A stretch of DNA of 64,000 nucleotides from Lactiplantibacillus plantarum (GTDB lineage: Bacteria > Bacillota > Bacilli > Lactobacillales > Lactobacillaceae), in contig NZ_CP039121.1 in assembly GCF_014131735.1 (NCBI RefSeq), forward strand, positions 1,736,001 through 1,800,000. The letters run 5' to 3'. The translations under genes and the position numbers were made by a program. The notes below the pieces were generated by a model. That model did not search any database and had not been told where the DNA came from. It saw only the letters and a program-made list of their open reading frames with translations. Positions 9,964-19,262 of the stretch are shown here, piece after piece (within the stretch, counting starts at the first letter, position 1; each line of letters starts with the position of its first letter).

Positions 9964-10596
9964 TTAACGGACACGTAACCGTTGACCAGCCGAAATCGTT
10001 GCATCAGATGATAACCCATTTAATTCCAATAGCTTATCCACTGAGATTCCAGCATTCGTAGCGACCCGATAGACCCCTTGACCGGCTTCTACCGTGACGT
10101 ACTTAGTCCCTGAAGATGATTCTGAGGAGCTACTACTACTGCTAGCGCTGCTGTCGTCAGTACTCGCACTTTCTTCCGAGCTGGCAGCAGTAGAACTAGC
10201 AGCCTTGGAACTGGCAGCTTTAGAGCTAGCCAAGGCTAAGCTACTACTTTTAGCAGCCGCCTTTTTCGACGATGCGGCCGCCTTCTTCTTGCTAGCAGCA
10301 GTCGATGACTTACTGGCAGCAACACTGGCCGATGACTTCTTCGAGCTCGAACTAGCAACTTGTTCAGTCTGTTGCGGATTATTAAGCGAATTCTTTTTCA
10401 CCAAGAAATAACCAATTGGTGCCAAAGCAAGCAACAATATTAGTACGACTAACACGGTCGTTAGCGTAGAGTTGCTACTGTCTTGTTTTCGTTTTTGAGT
10501 TCGCGATAAATTGCCCGAGTCATCCCGATCGTCTTCAAAAGTTTTGTCCCACGGCTTATCCGCTTGGGATTTGTCATTATCATTTTTTTGACTCAT
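9964..10596 (-). CDS. membrane-anchored LysM-domain protein
   Basis: The product (210 aa) has an acidic and polar cytoplasmic N-terminus (1-42), one membrane segment (about 44-66, TTVLVVLILLLALAPIGYFL) and a long low-complexity Ser/Ala/Lys stretch (about 80-165). A C-terminal LysM peptidoglycan-binding domain follows (about 166-208: YVTVEAGQGVYRVATNAGI ... ISAGQRLRV). It is probably a type II membrane protein that reaches into the wall. The position between recQ and cmk matches Bacillus ypbE, which also has LysM. Its start has a GAGGAGG-like Shine-Dalgarno. Function beyond wall binding is unknown. Confidence 0.85.
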   Translation of the reverse strand: MSQKNDNDKSQADKPWDKTFEDDRDDSGNLSRTQKRKQDSSNSTLTTVLVVLILLLALAPIGYFLVKKNSLNNPQQTEQVASSSSKKSSASVAASKSSTAASKKKAAASSKKAAAKSSSLALASSKAASSKAASSTAASSEESASTDDSSASSSSSSSESSSGTKYVTVEAGQGVYRVATNAGISVDKLLELNGLSSDATISAGQRLRVR

Positions 10597-10657
10597 AGGG
10601 TGTTCCTCCTCAAAAAACTTTCAACCAATATTGTAACATAACCCGGAATTGATTTCT

Positions 10658-12097
10658 TTAAGAATTTGGTAAAAACAATTGAGCTAAGTGCTGATCCCAC
10701 GACATTATCGTGGCTGTTGACTCATCATGCGTCGCCATCAACCCTAACGCAGCCAGCGGTAGTGGTTCACCAGCCAACTGACAACACTGATCTGTATGGG
10801 TAACAGCTGGCTCACCAAAGTAAGTTAACATCACGGTCCGATGACAAATTGTCGTTTGGACGTAACTCATGAGCGCCCGCAATTCTCGTTCCTTAGCTAC
10901 TTGGCGATCAGCAAAAATCGTTGCCACGGTCGTTGGGGGAGTTCCTTGTAGCCAGTATGACTGCAAAACCTTACTACGATCATCAGTCGGTGGCTGCTGC
11001 GCTTGATAGCGGCTATAATCTTGCTGAATTTCATTGGGAGTCGCAGCCGTCAATTCGTTCAAATTCCGCACCAGGTTTTCGTCACCTGGTGCGTACAACA
11101 TAATCGCCATCGCCTGCTGACCATCACGACCTGCGCGCCCAATTTCTTGAACATAGTCGGCCAAAGTCGTCGGTAAATGATAGTGGATCACTAAGCGAAT
11201 ATCAGCTTTGTTGATACCCATTCCAAAAGCAGATGTAGCACAGATCACATCCAATTGTCCTGCCATGAACTGCTGCTGGATCTTGAAACGGTCATCAGTC
11301 GCTAAGCCGGCATGATAAGCCGCGACCCGTAACGTGGTTGTCGTTCGTAGCCATTCCGCTATCAAATCAGTTTGCCGCTTGGAAGTAAAGTAAACGATGA
11401 CTGGTCCGCGCGCACTTGTCACTAAATGTTGCAAGGTCGCGCGTTTACTAGCTTCATCATTGACCTGTTCGACTGCTAAGTAAATATTAGGACGATTAAC
11501 CGAATATAAGATTTGCTGGGCATCTGGAACGGTTAATTGTGTCAAAATATCTTGTCGAACGCGTTGTGTAGCCGTTGCCGTGAGCATTAGCGTTGTCGGT
11601 GCCTGTAACCGTTGTCGAATTTGACCAAGGCGACGGTAGTCAGGGCGAAAATCTGGTCCCCAAGTTGAAATGCAGTGGGCCTCGTCGATAACTAATAACG
11701 CCAGTTGCACTTGCATCAGCGCTGTTTGAATAATGTCTTGACCCAACATTTCCGGCGAAATGAACAAGAATTTAAGCTGCCCTAAATGATTCAACAGATA
11801 CTGGCGAGCACCATAATCTAGTTGGGAGGTCAAAGCAGCAACTTGCTTTTCGCCTTGATAGTTTAAGCGTGCCACCTGATCTTGCATCAAGGAAATCAGC
11901 GGTGAAACCACCACAACTAGCCCGGGCAGTGCGGTTCCAACGAGTTGATAGATCAATGATTTGCCGGTCCCAGTTGGTAACACTGCCAAGACATCTTGAC
12001 CTGCTAATAATTTCTGAATGACGGCTAGCTGCCCGGGGCGAAATTCATCGAAGCCATATTTCGTTTTCAACAGCTCATATAATTCATCTTCTGACAT
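10658..12097 (-). CDS. recQ: RecQ-type ATP-dependent DNA helicase (short form)
   Basis: A superfamily 2, 3'-5' DNA helicase. Motif I is LPTGTGKSLIYQL (about 39-51), motif II VIDEAHCIS, motif III TATAT, and motif VI QEIGRAGRDGQQAMAI. At 479 residues it has the helicase core and only a short zinc/RQC-like part (LMSYVQTTICHRTVMLTYFGE ... QCCQL, where the Cys residues are plausible zinc ligands). There is no HRDC domain. This resembles Bacillus RecS rather than full-length RecQ. Its start overlaps the upstream ypbB-like gene by 14 bases, so the two are co-translated. Confidence 0.92.
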   Translation of the reverse strand: MSEDELYELLKTKYGFDEFRPGQLAVIQKLLAGQDVLAVLPTGTGKSLIYQLVGTALPGLVVVVSPLISLMQDQVARLNYQGEKQVAALTSQLDYGARQYLLNHLGQLKFLFISPEMLGQDIIQTALMQVQLALLVIDEAHCISTWGPDFRPDYRRLGQIRQRLQAPTTLMLTATATQRVRQDILTQLTVPDAQQILYSVNRPNIYLAVEQVNDEASKRATLQHLVTSARGPVIVYFTSKRQTDLIAEWLRTTTTLRVAAYHAGLATDDRFKIQQQFMAGQLDVICATSAFGMGINKADIRLVIHYHLPTTLADYVQEIGRAGRDGQQAMAIMLYAPGDENLVRNLNELTAATPNEIQQDYSRYQAQQPPTDDRSKVLQSYWLQGTPPTTVATIFADRQVAKERELRALMSYVQTTICHRTVMLTYFGEPAVTHTDQCCQLAGEPLPLAALGLMATHDESTATIMSWDQHLAQLFLPNS

Positions 12098-13127
12098 GCT
12101 GACACCTCATAATCTGAAATAGCCGAAATTCAAAAAAATCTAGCGTGGGTAGCGCAGTTTGGGCCTCTTGGAATGACCAGTTTGCAATGTCGGACTGGGC
12201 TGCAAAGATGGTGGCCAACTGCTGAGTTAATTCATGATTCAACACCATTTCAAACGGAAAATCAGGCGACCAAATCGCCACCTCCAACAAGTGCTCCCGT
12301 ACCGTACTCATCTTTAAGTGCCGCGTCTGCGCAATTGCTGCAAGTTGCTGGGTCTTCAAGAAAGCTTGGTAAGTTTGCTCAGCGCTTTGACTGATGGCAC
12401 TCGCTTGAGTGAGCACTGACAACAACTGGGAAAATGGATCACGCGGGTGTCGCTGAATCCAAGCAATCCATTGGCATATCACGTCTGTGTGCATCAAGCT
12501 AGCCTCCCAGGGTTGTCGACCTAATTGTGCCGCTAATTGCTCATTAGTCAGTCCCGGTTCTTGATACCCCGTTATACCTTGAACAAACACCGTTGGCAAC
12601 TCTGGGTCTGCCAAACTCGTCAAGAAGGCAGTCAAGGCCGCATGAATTTGCTCGCCAAGTTCCACCTTCGACTGCTGACGTAGCCATTGTTTGACCTGGG
12701 CTTGAATCCCCGGATCAGTCGTCACCGGATAATAATGGCGATTATGATGTACGAGTTCGGAAACGACTTGTAGGGCTAGCTGACTGACGATTCTAAATCG
12801 GCGGACATCAGTGGTTTGAAATACTTCAAAATTTTGGGGCATGTATAAAGTTTGTCGGAGTTTGGCTTGCCGATGTTCCCCCGCCTGCGTTAATTGCCAG
12901 CATCCCGTGGCCGTACTCGTCAATTGACCGTTTTCAGTCAAAGCCGCAGTTGCTGCCATGAAATCTTCCAAGGGAACCTCGTGGCAACTGTCGAGCAAAT
13001 CCAAGTAGCCGGCAGTTAACCCCGCAAAAAGCGTGGAGACCGTACGGCGACCGCGCAAGACATTGAATAGGCCCTTTGCTCGTCGCGGCGTCGTACTGAA
13101 TAACAATAAAACGTAGTCTGTAAACAC
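12084..13127 (-). CDS. YpbB-like helix-turn-helix protein, partner of RecQ
   Basis: A 347-residue soluble protein with a C-terminal helix-turn-helix segment (QLAAIAQTRHLKMSTVREHLLEVAIW). Bacillus ypbB has the same kind of C-terminal domain and also lies directly upstream of recQ-type recS. The start is a GTG at 13127 with GGGAGG seven bases upstream. It overlaps recQ by 14 bases, suggesting the proteins act together in DNA repair; that is inference from context. No enzymatic motif is visible. Confidence 0.8.
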   Translation of the reverse strand: MFTDYVLLLFSTTPRRAKGLFNVLRGRRTVSTLFAGLTAGYLDLLDSCHEVPLEDFMAATAALTENGQLTSTATGCWQLTQAGEHRQAKLRQTLYMPQNFEVFQTTDVRRFRIVSQLALQVVSELVHHNRHYYPVTTDPGIQAQVKQWLRQQSKVELGEQIHAALTAFLTSLADPELPTVFVQGITGYQEPGLTNEQLAAQLGRQPWEASLMHTDVICQWIAWIQRHPRDPFSQLLSVLTQASAISQSAEQTYQAFLKTQQLAAIAQTRHLKMSTVREHLLEVAIWSPDFPFEMVLNHELTQQLATIFAAQSDIANWSFQEAQTALPTLDFFEFRLFQIMRCQHVRR

Positions 13128-13462
13128 GCTAAGGCCTCCCTTAAGTCTTGCTATTGTAATTGTTAATTGCGCACTAAATGTGCCAGTTTTTAAATTAAGT
13201 CGTGATCAGCCCAAATTTACGTGCGTCAGTGTCGCTGACAGTGACCCGCGACAAAGCATAGCGGCCAACAGCTTTTTAATCTTTCTAAGCCTTAATTGAA
13301 GCTTCAAATTCATCAACTTACTGCCACATTAAAGCTCATGGATAACCATCCGCCAACCGGCAGTGTGCGTCTTTAAGAATATCACGGTGGCACCAATATA
13401 AAAAGGCAGTCACCCTGCAGTTACGCAATTAGTGACCACCCACATTATTTTAACGACTTAGA
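13128..13462. other. intergenic region between ypbB-like and ribU genes
   Basis: This 335-base gap holds the ribU terminator at its right end, the Shine-Dalgarno of the ypbB-like gene at its left end, and a small GTCAG/CTGAC inverted repeat near 13226-13240. I see no convincing coding region. Confidence 0.5.
13398..13440 (-). terminator. intrinsic terminator after ribU
   Basis: A 9-bp stem GGTGGTCAC / GTGACTGCC (with two G-U pairs) is followed by TTTTTATAT on the minus strand. Confidence 0.65.
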
Positions 13463-14017
13463 TTAAATTCGGCTCATAAGCTGATTATGGTTGCCTAACC
13501 ACTTAGCTAATCGCTGATAGACCAGCCAGAAGACGTTGCCCACTAGCAATCCCTTGATCAAGTTAAATGGAATGACTGCCACTAACACCACTGTATTCAG
13601 CGACATGCTGAGCTTCATACCCATTACTTGCAAATAGAATGGCAGAACAAACGTTAAGTTAGCCAACGATTCAATCGCCACAGGCATTCGCCACTTGGGA
13701 TTGCCCCGATAGTAACGAAGTACTAATGCAAATGCTAAAATCAATACTGCCGTACCTAAAAAACTAGCAAAAGAACCGATTAAGTCATAGATGGCAAAGC
13801 CCATCATGGCCGAATGTAGGAGCAGTTTGATGATAGTGATGACAAACGCGCCCCCGACACCAAAGAGAAAGAGCCCAATCAGAATTGGGATATCTGAAAA
13901 ATCAATCTTCATCCATGGCGCTACCGGTAAAATCGGAAACTCCAGTAACATTAAAATATACGCAATGGCACCGAGTAAGGCTATGCCCACTAGTCGGTGT
14001 AACGTTGTATGTTGCAT
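13463..14017 (-). CDS. ribU: riboflavin ECF transporter substrate-binding subunit RibU
   Basis: A 184-residue integral membrane protein with five to six hydrophobic helices. It carries the RibU-type features LEFPILPVAPWMKIDFSDIP and LIGLFLFGVGGAFVITIIKLL. RibU is the S-component that binds riboflavin and is driven by the shared ECF ATPase module, which is not in this window. The assignment rests on the family sequence and on the FMN riboswitch directly in front of it. It starts with MQHTTLH after an AGGAGGG Shine-Dalgarno. It is monocistronic with its own terminator. Confidence 0.93.
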   Translation of the reverse strand: MQHTTLHRLVGIALLGAIAYILMLLEFPILPVAPWMKIDFSDIPILIGLFLFGVGGAFVITIIKLLLHSAMMGFAIYDLIGSFASFLGTAVLILAFALVLRYYRGNPKWRMPVAIESLANLTFVLPFYLQVMGMKLSMSLNTVVLVAVIPFNLIKGLLVGNVFWLVYQRLAKWLGNHNQLMSRI

Positions 14018-14071
14018 AACGCACCCTCCTATGGGTCATCTTCAATGAACCGCATTACCATTTGTTCAACT

Positions 14072-14117
14072 AAAAAAGTCCGCCCGATCACACTAACTGT
14101 CATCTGGGGGCGGACTT
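14072..14117 (-). terminator. riboswitch expression-platform terminator
   Basis: AGTCCGCCC (14108-14116) pairs with GGGCGGACT (14077-14085) on the minus strand, followed by a T-run. It lies between the FMN aptamer and ribU, so FMN binding probably favours this terminator. Confidence 0.85.
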
Positions 14118-14144
14118 ACTTGCAACGCTTGGCAAATAAGCTCG

Positions 14145-14262
14145 ATCTTCTTTATACCAGACTTTACTGTCGACTTTGGAATTGCACCAAATCACTATGC
14201 ACACGCATAGGTCGCGGGTTATTACCGCCGGTCGGGAATCACACCCTGCCCTGAAGATGAAC
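14145..14262 (-). promoter_or_regulatory. FMN riboswitch (RFN element) controlling ribU
   Basis: On the minus strand the conserved blocks appear in order: ATCTTCAGGGCAGGGTG, TTCCCGACCGGCGGTAATA, GCCTATGC-type variable stem, AAATCACTATGC complement region, then GTCGACAGTAAAGTCTGG and a closing GAAGAT that pairs with the 5' ATCTTC. This is the classical FMN aptamer. A terminator follows before the ribU start, so control is by transcription attenuation: high FMN should switch ribU off. Confidence 0.95.
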
Positions 14263-14316
14263 CAATATTTATTTTTACAAATTCATTTTAACGGCTTTCG
14301 TTCAAAAATGCAAGCG

Positions 14317-15033
14317 CTATCGTTCACCTTTTAACTTACTAATTTCAATCGGCTTCAATTTACGGTATTCGCCCGGTTGTAAGCTTTGCAAATCGAGAAC
14401 CCCATAACGTTCACGTTTCAACTTAGTCACTGGGTGACCCACTGCAGCCAACATCTTTTTCACTTGGTGGTTATGACCCTCGTGAATCGTTAGTTGGACC
14501 AGCGCATTATTCTTCTTGTGATCACTATCTAACAAGTTCGACTTCGCTGGAGCTGTCTTACGGCCATCGATTTCAACACCCAAGCGCAATTGCTTGAGAT
14601 CAGCATTGGTTGGTACCCCTTCAACTTTGGCCAAATAAGTTTTTTTGACTTCGTACTTCGGATGAGTTAGCCGATTAGCGAGAGCCCCATCATTTGTCAT
14701 GATCAACAAACCTGAAGTATCGTAATCCAAACGTCCCACCGGATAGATTCGTTCCGGTACGTCTTCAAAGAAGTCTAATACCGTTTTACGGCCCTTCTCA
14801 TCATGAACAGTTGTAACGACCCCCCGCGGCTTATAAAATAAATAATACACGAGTTTTTCTGCATTCAATGGCACGCCATCAACCTCGACATGGTCACTAG
14901 GCTCAACCTTTACACCGAGCGTGGTGACCGTCTTCCCATTCACCTTAACGTGACCAGACGTGATCAACACTTCTGATTTACGCCGCGAAGCGATGCCCGC
15001 TTCCGCCATTACCTTTTGTAATCGTTCTGCCAT
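14317..15033 (-). CDS. rluB: 23S rRNA pseudouridine synthase RluB
   Basis: A 238-residue RsuA/RluB/E/F-family enzyme that isomerises a uridine in 23S rRNA to pseudouridine. It has an N-terminal S4 RNA-binding domain (about 1-60: RLQKVMAEAGIASRRKSEVLI) and the catalytic motif VGRLDYDTSGLLIMTNDG, whose first Asp is the nucleophile. A C-terminal NHQVKKMLAAVGHPVTKLKRERYG block follows. The ATG overlaps the scpB stop by one base (TAATG). It is the last gene of the cvfB-xerD-ribT-scpA-scpB-rluB run. Confidence 0.93.
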   Translation of the reverse strand: MAERLQKVMAEAGIASRRKSEVLITSGHVKVNGKTVTTLGVKVEPSDHVEVDGVPLNAEKLVYYLFYKPRGVVTTVHDEKGRKTVLDFFEDVPERIYPVGRLDYDTSGLLIMTNDGALANRLTHPKYEVKKTYLAKVEGVPTNADLKQLRLGVEIDGRKTAPAKSNLLDSDHKKNNALVQLTIHEGHNHQVKKMLAAVGHPVTKLKRERYGVLDLQSLQPGEYRKLKPIEISKLKGER

Positions 15034-15632
15034 TATTCATCCTCACGTTCTGCTTGTAATTTATCCTGAAATGCATTTAAAAAGAGGTCTGTCTCTGGTG
15101 CCGGATGCTCAGCGTCACTTAAAGCAGCTAAGTCAATCGCTGGTAAGTCATCCAAAGACTTTAGTCCAAAATAATCTAAGAACAGTTCCGTCGTTCCGTA
15201 TAAAATTGGTCGTCCTGGCTCACTTAAACGCCCCGTCTCGGTAACTAGTTGTCGCAAAACCAGCTTTTGAATCGTTGACCCACTGTGTACGCCACGAATC
15301 TCATCAATTTCAATCCGCGTCAAGGGTTGCCGATACGCAATGATTGCTAACACTTCCAACGATGCTTGCGACAAACTCGTGGTGAGTGGTGCTTCAAAGT
15401 AGCGCTTTAACACCGGCGCCACCGCGGCCTTAGTTGCTAACCGGTAAGTATTCGCCGTTGATAAGATCATTAAGGCACTGTCTGGGTCGGCTTGATACTT
15501 CGTGGCCAGTTGTGTGAGCATCGTTGTAATCGCCGGCTTAGCAAACCCCGTGGCGTGCTCGATTTCGGCGACCGTGATGCCCTCATCGCCAGCCACAAAT
15601 AATAGTCCTTCAATTTGTTCAATGTTCGTCAT
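15033..15632 (-). CDS. scpB: segregation and condensation protein B
   Basis: ScpB is the winged-helix partner of ScpA in the SMC-ScpAB condensin complex, which compacts and segregates the chromosome. Seen: [24 protein letters not shown] at the N-terminus and the second winged helix with [23 protein letters not shown]. The protein is 199 aa from the ATG at 15632. That ATG has AGGA eight bases upstream and is better placed than the ATG at 15641. It overlaps the end of scpA by 14 bases and ends on the rluB start. Confidence 0.94.
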
Positions 15633-16386
15633 GCTGTTCATCCTGTCGTAAATATAAATGAATCGGACTCAGTGGCTCAGCTTGCTGCAGCGCCACTTGA
15701 TCCTGCTTGGTTAATTCTAACACAGCCATAAAGGTTGTCACTAACATTTCATCGCTGGCACTAACCGTAAATAGGTCGGCAAAATCCAGTCCTTGTGGTT
15801 GATGTTGCAATTGCGTCGTAATTTGTGTCATCCGCTCATCAATGTTGATGGTTTCAGCCACAACCGTTTTCGTTAGTGGCCGTACCCGCCGCCGTTTAGC
15901 CACTAATTGCCGAAAAGCCGCTTGCAGATCATCTAATGTAATCCCCGCAGTCAGCTTGGGCGCACTCAGATCAGCTGGTACTAACATCGCTTCACGCGTA
16001 AAATGTTGATGGCGCGCCTGTTCTTTTTCTCGCAATTCACCAGCGGCTTCCTGATAAACCTTGTAAGCCAACAGTTCAGCTACAAGTGAGTCACGAGGAT
16101 CATCGTCCTCATTATCTTCGTCCATCTCATCTGGTTCAGGCTGTGGCAATAAGAAACGGCTCTTGATCGTCATCAAAGTCGCAGCCATAACCAAATAATC
16201 ACCAGCAATATCTAATTTTAGCGCTCGCATAGAGTGTAAGTAATCCAAATATTGCTGCGTAATTGCCGCAATTGGAATGTCATAAATATCCATCTTGTTT
16301 TGGCGAATGAGGTGCAACAGCAAGTCGAGTGGCCCCTCAAACTCCGAAATCTTAATGGTGATTGGTTGTTGTTGGTTGTTTGTCAC
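15619..16386 (-). CDS. scpA: segregation and condensation protein A
   Basis: ScpA is the kleisin that bridges SMC heads and binds ScpB. The N-terminal signature [36 protein letters not shown] is clear, followed by an acidic linker (about 90-105) and a C-terminal winged helix. I prefer the GTG at 16386, which has GGGAG seven bases upstream and gives 255 residues. A TTG at 16407 in the same frame lacks a ribosome site. The 5' end overlaps ribT by 35 bases in another frame. Confidence 0.93.
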
Positions 16387-16735
16387 GATTACGCTCCCAC
16401 GCGCCAATGATTGGCGCCATTTCTAAAGTTCCCATGACCCGTTGTTTGGGATACAACGCGGCCAACTCATCCAACATTTGATACTGGTTGGCCGCCGTCC
16501 GTTCCTCGGGTGATAATGAATCGTGATGCAGTAGAATAAAGTCACTGCCGACTTCAATGCCGATAATACCACAGAAATCGCCGTCACCTTGCCGCCATAG
16601 TAATAGTTGATGGTCTTCCGTTGACTGATACCACTGCATCTCAGTTTGTAGATGAATTAGGTCCTTAAAATCTGGAATAAATGACAGTAGCCCCATTGCT
16701 ACCTTTTCATAATCCTTCCGATATTTAACGAGCAC
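16352..16735 (-). CDS. ribT: RibT-like GNAT-fold protein
   Basis: The N-terminus VKYRKDYEKVAMGLLSFIPDFKDL closely recalls Bacillus RibT, a small GNAT-like protein once linked to riboflavin synthesis but without a proven reaction. The start is a GTG at 16735 with GGGAGG seven bases upstream, giving 127 aa; the ATG at 16768 lies too close to the xerD stop and has no site. In Bacillus ribT also sits between the rib operon and scpAB. Here the biosynthetic rib genes are absent and the gene remains between xerD and scpA. Confidence 0.8.
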   Translation of the reverse strand: MLVKYRKDYEKVAMGLLSFIPDFKDLIHLQTEMQWYQSTEDHQLLLWRQGDGDFCGIIGIEVGSDFILLHHDSLSPEERTAANQYQMLDELAALYPKQRVMGTLEMAPIIGAWERNRDKQPTTTNHH

Positions 16736-16773
16736 GGTATTGCCTCCCTTGACTGCTTGATTCCGCACCGCAT

Positions 16774-17697
16774 CTATGCCCGCGGATGATATTTATTATA
16801 AACCTCAGCTAGGCGTTTTTTCGAAATATGCGTATAAATTTGAGTCGTCGAAATATCGGCATGCCCTAAAAGCTCCTGAACGACACGCAAGTCCGCACCA
16901 TTTTCTAAGATGTGAGTCGCAAACGAGTGGCGCAACGTATGCGGCGTCACGTTTTTTTCGATGCCAGCCGCCTTGACTTCTGCCTTCAGATTTTTCCAAA
17001 CCCCTTGCCGACTTAATTTACCACCGTGATTATTAATAAACAAATAGCTATTCCGGCGTTTGGCAGAGACGAGTTTGGGCCGAGCCGTTTTTAAATAACG
17101 GGTAATAAAATCAATGGCAACATCACCGATAGGAATGATCCGCTCTTTATCACCCTTACCGATTGTTTGAATCAATCCCAAGTCTAAGTGCAGATCATCC
17201 ATCGTTAAATTAATTGTCTCGCTGACTCGCAGACCGGTCGCATACATCACTTCTAACAGAGTTCGGTCTCGTAATCCTAACGGGGTATTCAACTTAGGCA
17301 CCGCTAGCAACCGTTCGACCTCGCGTGGTGACAATACTTGCGGTAAATGCTGCGCCCGCTTAGGCGTGTCGATTTTTAGCATCGGATCAGTATCGATAGC
17401 GTGCATCTGTGCTAAATATTGAAAAAACTTACGTAAACTAGAAACACTGTGAATGATTGTATTTCGCGATTTACCAGCCTCATCTAGATACTGTAAATAA
17501 TTCAATAGGACGTACCGATCAACCACCCGATAGTCCGTGATTTGCTGACTCATCAAGTATTCGCTAAACGTAGTCAGGTCCTGAGAATAACTCTTAATCG
17601 TATTTTCAACTAACCCCCGTTCAACACGCAAAAAATGCAGGTAATCAGCAAGCTGGTCCTGCATTTTTTGATCAATCGTCGGCTTGCTCATCCGCAT
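16774..17697 (-). CDS. xerD: tyrosine recombinase XerD
   Basis: XerD resolves chromosome dimers at dif together with a partner recombinase. The N-terminal SAM-like DNA-binding domain covers about residues 11-105. The catalytic residues are all present: Arg157 (GLRVSE), Lys181 (GKGDKERIIP), His253 and Arg256 (HTLRHSFATH), His279 (LLGHADIS) and the Tyr288 nucleophile (TTQIYTH). The length is 307. The ATG at 17697 or the one two codons later are both possible; it overlaps the end of cvfB. No dif site was recognised nearby. Confidence 0.95.
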   Translation of the reverse strand: MRMSKPTIDQKMQDQLADYLHFLRVERGLVENTIKSYSQDLTTFSEYLMSQQITDYRVVDRYVLLNYLQYLDEAGKSRNTIIHSVSSLRKFFQYLAQMHAIDTDPMLKIDTPKRAQHLPQVLSPREVERLLAVPKLNTPLGLRDRTLLEVMYATGLRVSETINLTMDDLHLDLGLIQTIGKGDKERIIPIGDVAIDFITRYLKTARPKLVSAKRRNSYLFINNHGGKLSRQGVWKNLKAEVKAAGIEKNVTPHTLRHSFATHILENGADLRVVQELLGHADISTTQIYTHISKKRLAEVYNKYHPRA

Positions 17698-18559
17698 TTT
17701 CCAGTAACTTGATCTCGCCTGGTTGTTGACTGATCAAGCGTTGCTTCAAGAGATTACCCACAGCGCGCTTAAATTGTGATTTGCTGATACCAAAGTAATT
17801 CCGAATATCATCGGGATCACTCTTATCCCAAAATGGTAGCGCGTGGTCAGCTTGATGTTGCAATGCTGCTAATAACATTTGGGCATCATCGCCAATCTCT
17901 TCGTATCCCCGCGGCTTCAAGGACAAATTCAATTCACCATCGCGCAAGAAACCAATGACCCGCGCCTTGACGTGTTGCCCCATGCGTGGTTCCTGTTCAC
18001 GTTCTGACGGATGAACAAAGCCCAGATGATTGTCATCTGTAATAACCGACGTACCGGCCATCTTCAAACGAAAAACGGTCGCCATGGTATCCGTATTCTT
18101 AACTTGGGCCCGATCATATGGCTTGGCAATTGCTTCAAAATCCGTCAATTCTGCCAGAGTCGCCCATAGCCGTTGTTTATTGTCACGGGCTAACTTAACG
18201 TATAAACGATCATCTTTTTTAGGCCATAGTCGACTGATGGTCGGTAATTCGTCTAATGACACCACCAAGTCCTTATTCGGTAACCCAACATCGACAAAGA
18301 CACCCAGATCATGCCGCGTCCGGACAACCGTTCCCCATACAAAGTGATCAAACGAAATTTCCGGGACAAACCGCGTCATCTGCAGATGATGATCTTCATT
18401 CTCATAAACAAAACCTTCGTAAAGCCCGCCAATGTGCAATGGCTTCTCTGGTTCAGTTTTATCGACCCACAACGTCTGTCCATCAATCTGTACGAAGTAT
18501 GCTTCATCGTTTTCATCGGTTACCTTCGCCGTAACCACTGTTCCAATAATACTATCCAT
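17672..18559 (-). CDS. cvfB: S1-domain RNA-binding protein CvfB
   Basis: A 295-residue cytoplasmic protein of the CvfB/YitL family. These proteins have several S1-like OB folds and a C-terminal winged helix, and bind RNA; in staphylococci CvfB influences virulence and RNA turnover. Seen: IIGTVVTAKVTDENDEAYFVQIDGQTLWV (first OB fold), FDHFVWGTVVRTRHDLGVFVDVGLPNKDLVV (S1) and the C-terminal helix-turn-helix (DIRNYFGISKSQFKRAVGNLLKQRLI). It is the first gene of the six-gene overlapping run and overlaps xerD by 26 bases. Confidence 0.9.
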   Translation of the reverse strand: MDSIIGTVVTAKVTDENDEAYFVQIDGQTLWVDKTEPEKPLHIGGLYEGFVYENEDHHLQMTRFVPEISFDHFVWGTVVRTRHDLGVFVDVGLPNKDLVVSLDELPTISRLWPKKDDRLYVKLARDNKQRLWATLAELTDFEAIAKPYDRAQVKNTDTMATVFRLKMAGTSVITDDNHLGFVHPSEREQEPRMGQHVKARVIGFLRDGELNLSLKPRGYEEIGDDAQMLLAALQHQADHALPFWDKSDPDDIRNYFGISKSQFKRAVGNLLKQRLISQQPGEIKLLENADEQADD

Positions 18560-18614
18560 GTGATAACTCCTCTAATATATCCGTCTATAAATATCAACGG
18601 ATGGTTCTTTTAAA

Positions 18615-19073
18615 TTACTGTAAGCTCAAATGTAAGACTTGAATAATGCAATACGTTATACCAGCCGCAATAATTGGCCCGGCCGCGATTCCCTTGAGCA
18701 AAACAACACCCATAATGGTCCCGAATACTAATGCCACGGTAATCTCTGGTGTCGCTGACAAAAGCCCGACACCGTGAAATGAGAGCACTGAAACCAACAC
18801 TCCACATGCAACCGCAATCCAGCCAACTGGCGACTTAAACGCATGCCAAAGGTCCCGAAATCCAATCTGACCAGTCGCAATCGGAATTAAAATTGCGACG
18901 GTAATCACCGTCACACCCCAATTGATTCCCTTCTGACCAATCGTCGTCAGCAATTTACTCGTATTAGGAATCAATTTGATAAGCAACACAACCACGGTCG
19001 CAATTTGTAAGGACTGATTTTTTCCTAACCATGCCACCACTAAAATCGCTAATAAAAATAACCAACTTTCCAT
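18615..19073 (-). CDS. DUF441 (UPF0756) membrane protein
   Basis: A 152-residue, very hydrophobic protein with four to five membrane helices, starting [21 protein letters not shown], the typical N-terminus of the UPF0756/YtwI family of unknown function. The ATG at 19073 has GAGGTG six bases upstream; the upstream GTG at 19085 does not. In many Firmicutes this family lies near pyk and pfkA, and here it follows pyk across the large structured gap. Confidence 0.85.
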   Translation of the reverse strand: MESWLFLLAILVVAWLGKNQSLQIATVVVLLIKLIPNTSKLLTTIGQKGINWGVTVITVAILIPIATGQIGFRDLWHAFKSPVGWIAVACGVLVSVLSFHGVGLLSATPEITVALVFGTIMGVVLLKGIAAGPIIAAGITYCIIQVLHLSLQ

Positions 19074-19207
19074 ACGACACCTCACGTGTTATCAATTGTA
19101 ACTGAAAATGGCCCGAATTACGAGGGGTGTTGGTCGTTACTCACCAATTTCACTATCCCCCCCCTGATCAATAACCGATTCCTGTTCTTTAATTTAGGCG
19201 GGAACAG

Positions 19208-19228
19208 GGTTAAAAGGTGCCAAATCGT
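19208..19228 (+). repeat. left arm of a 21-bp perfect inverted repeat
   Basis: The arm starts GGTTAAAAGGTGCCAAATCG and is the exact reverse complement of 19940-19960. The two arms bound a 711-base interior. Confidence 0.85.
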
Positions 19229-19262
19229 TTGGATTCCAGCTCGTCAGCAAGGTTCGTCCTAT

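Noticed and set aside
10094..10411. Long plus-strand frame opposite the LysM gene
   Set aside because: It is the mirror image of the Ser/Ala/Lys low-complexity segment, giving a Leu/Ala-rich shadow.
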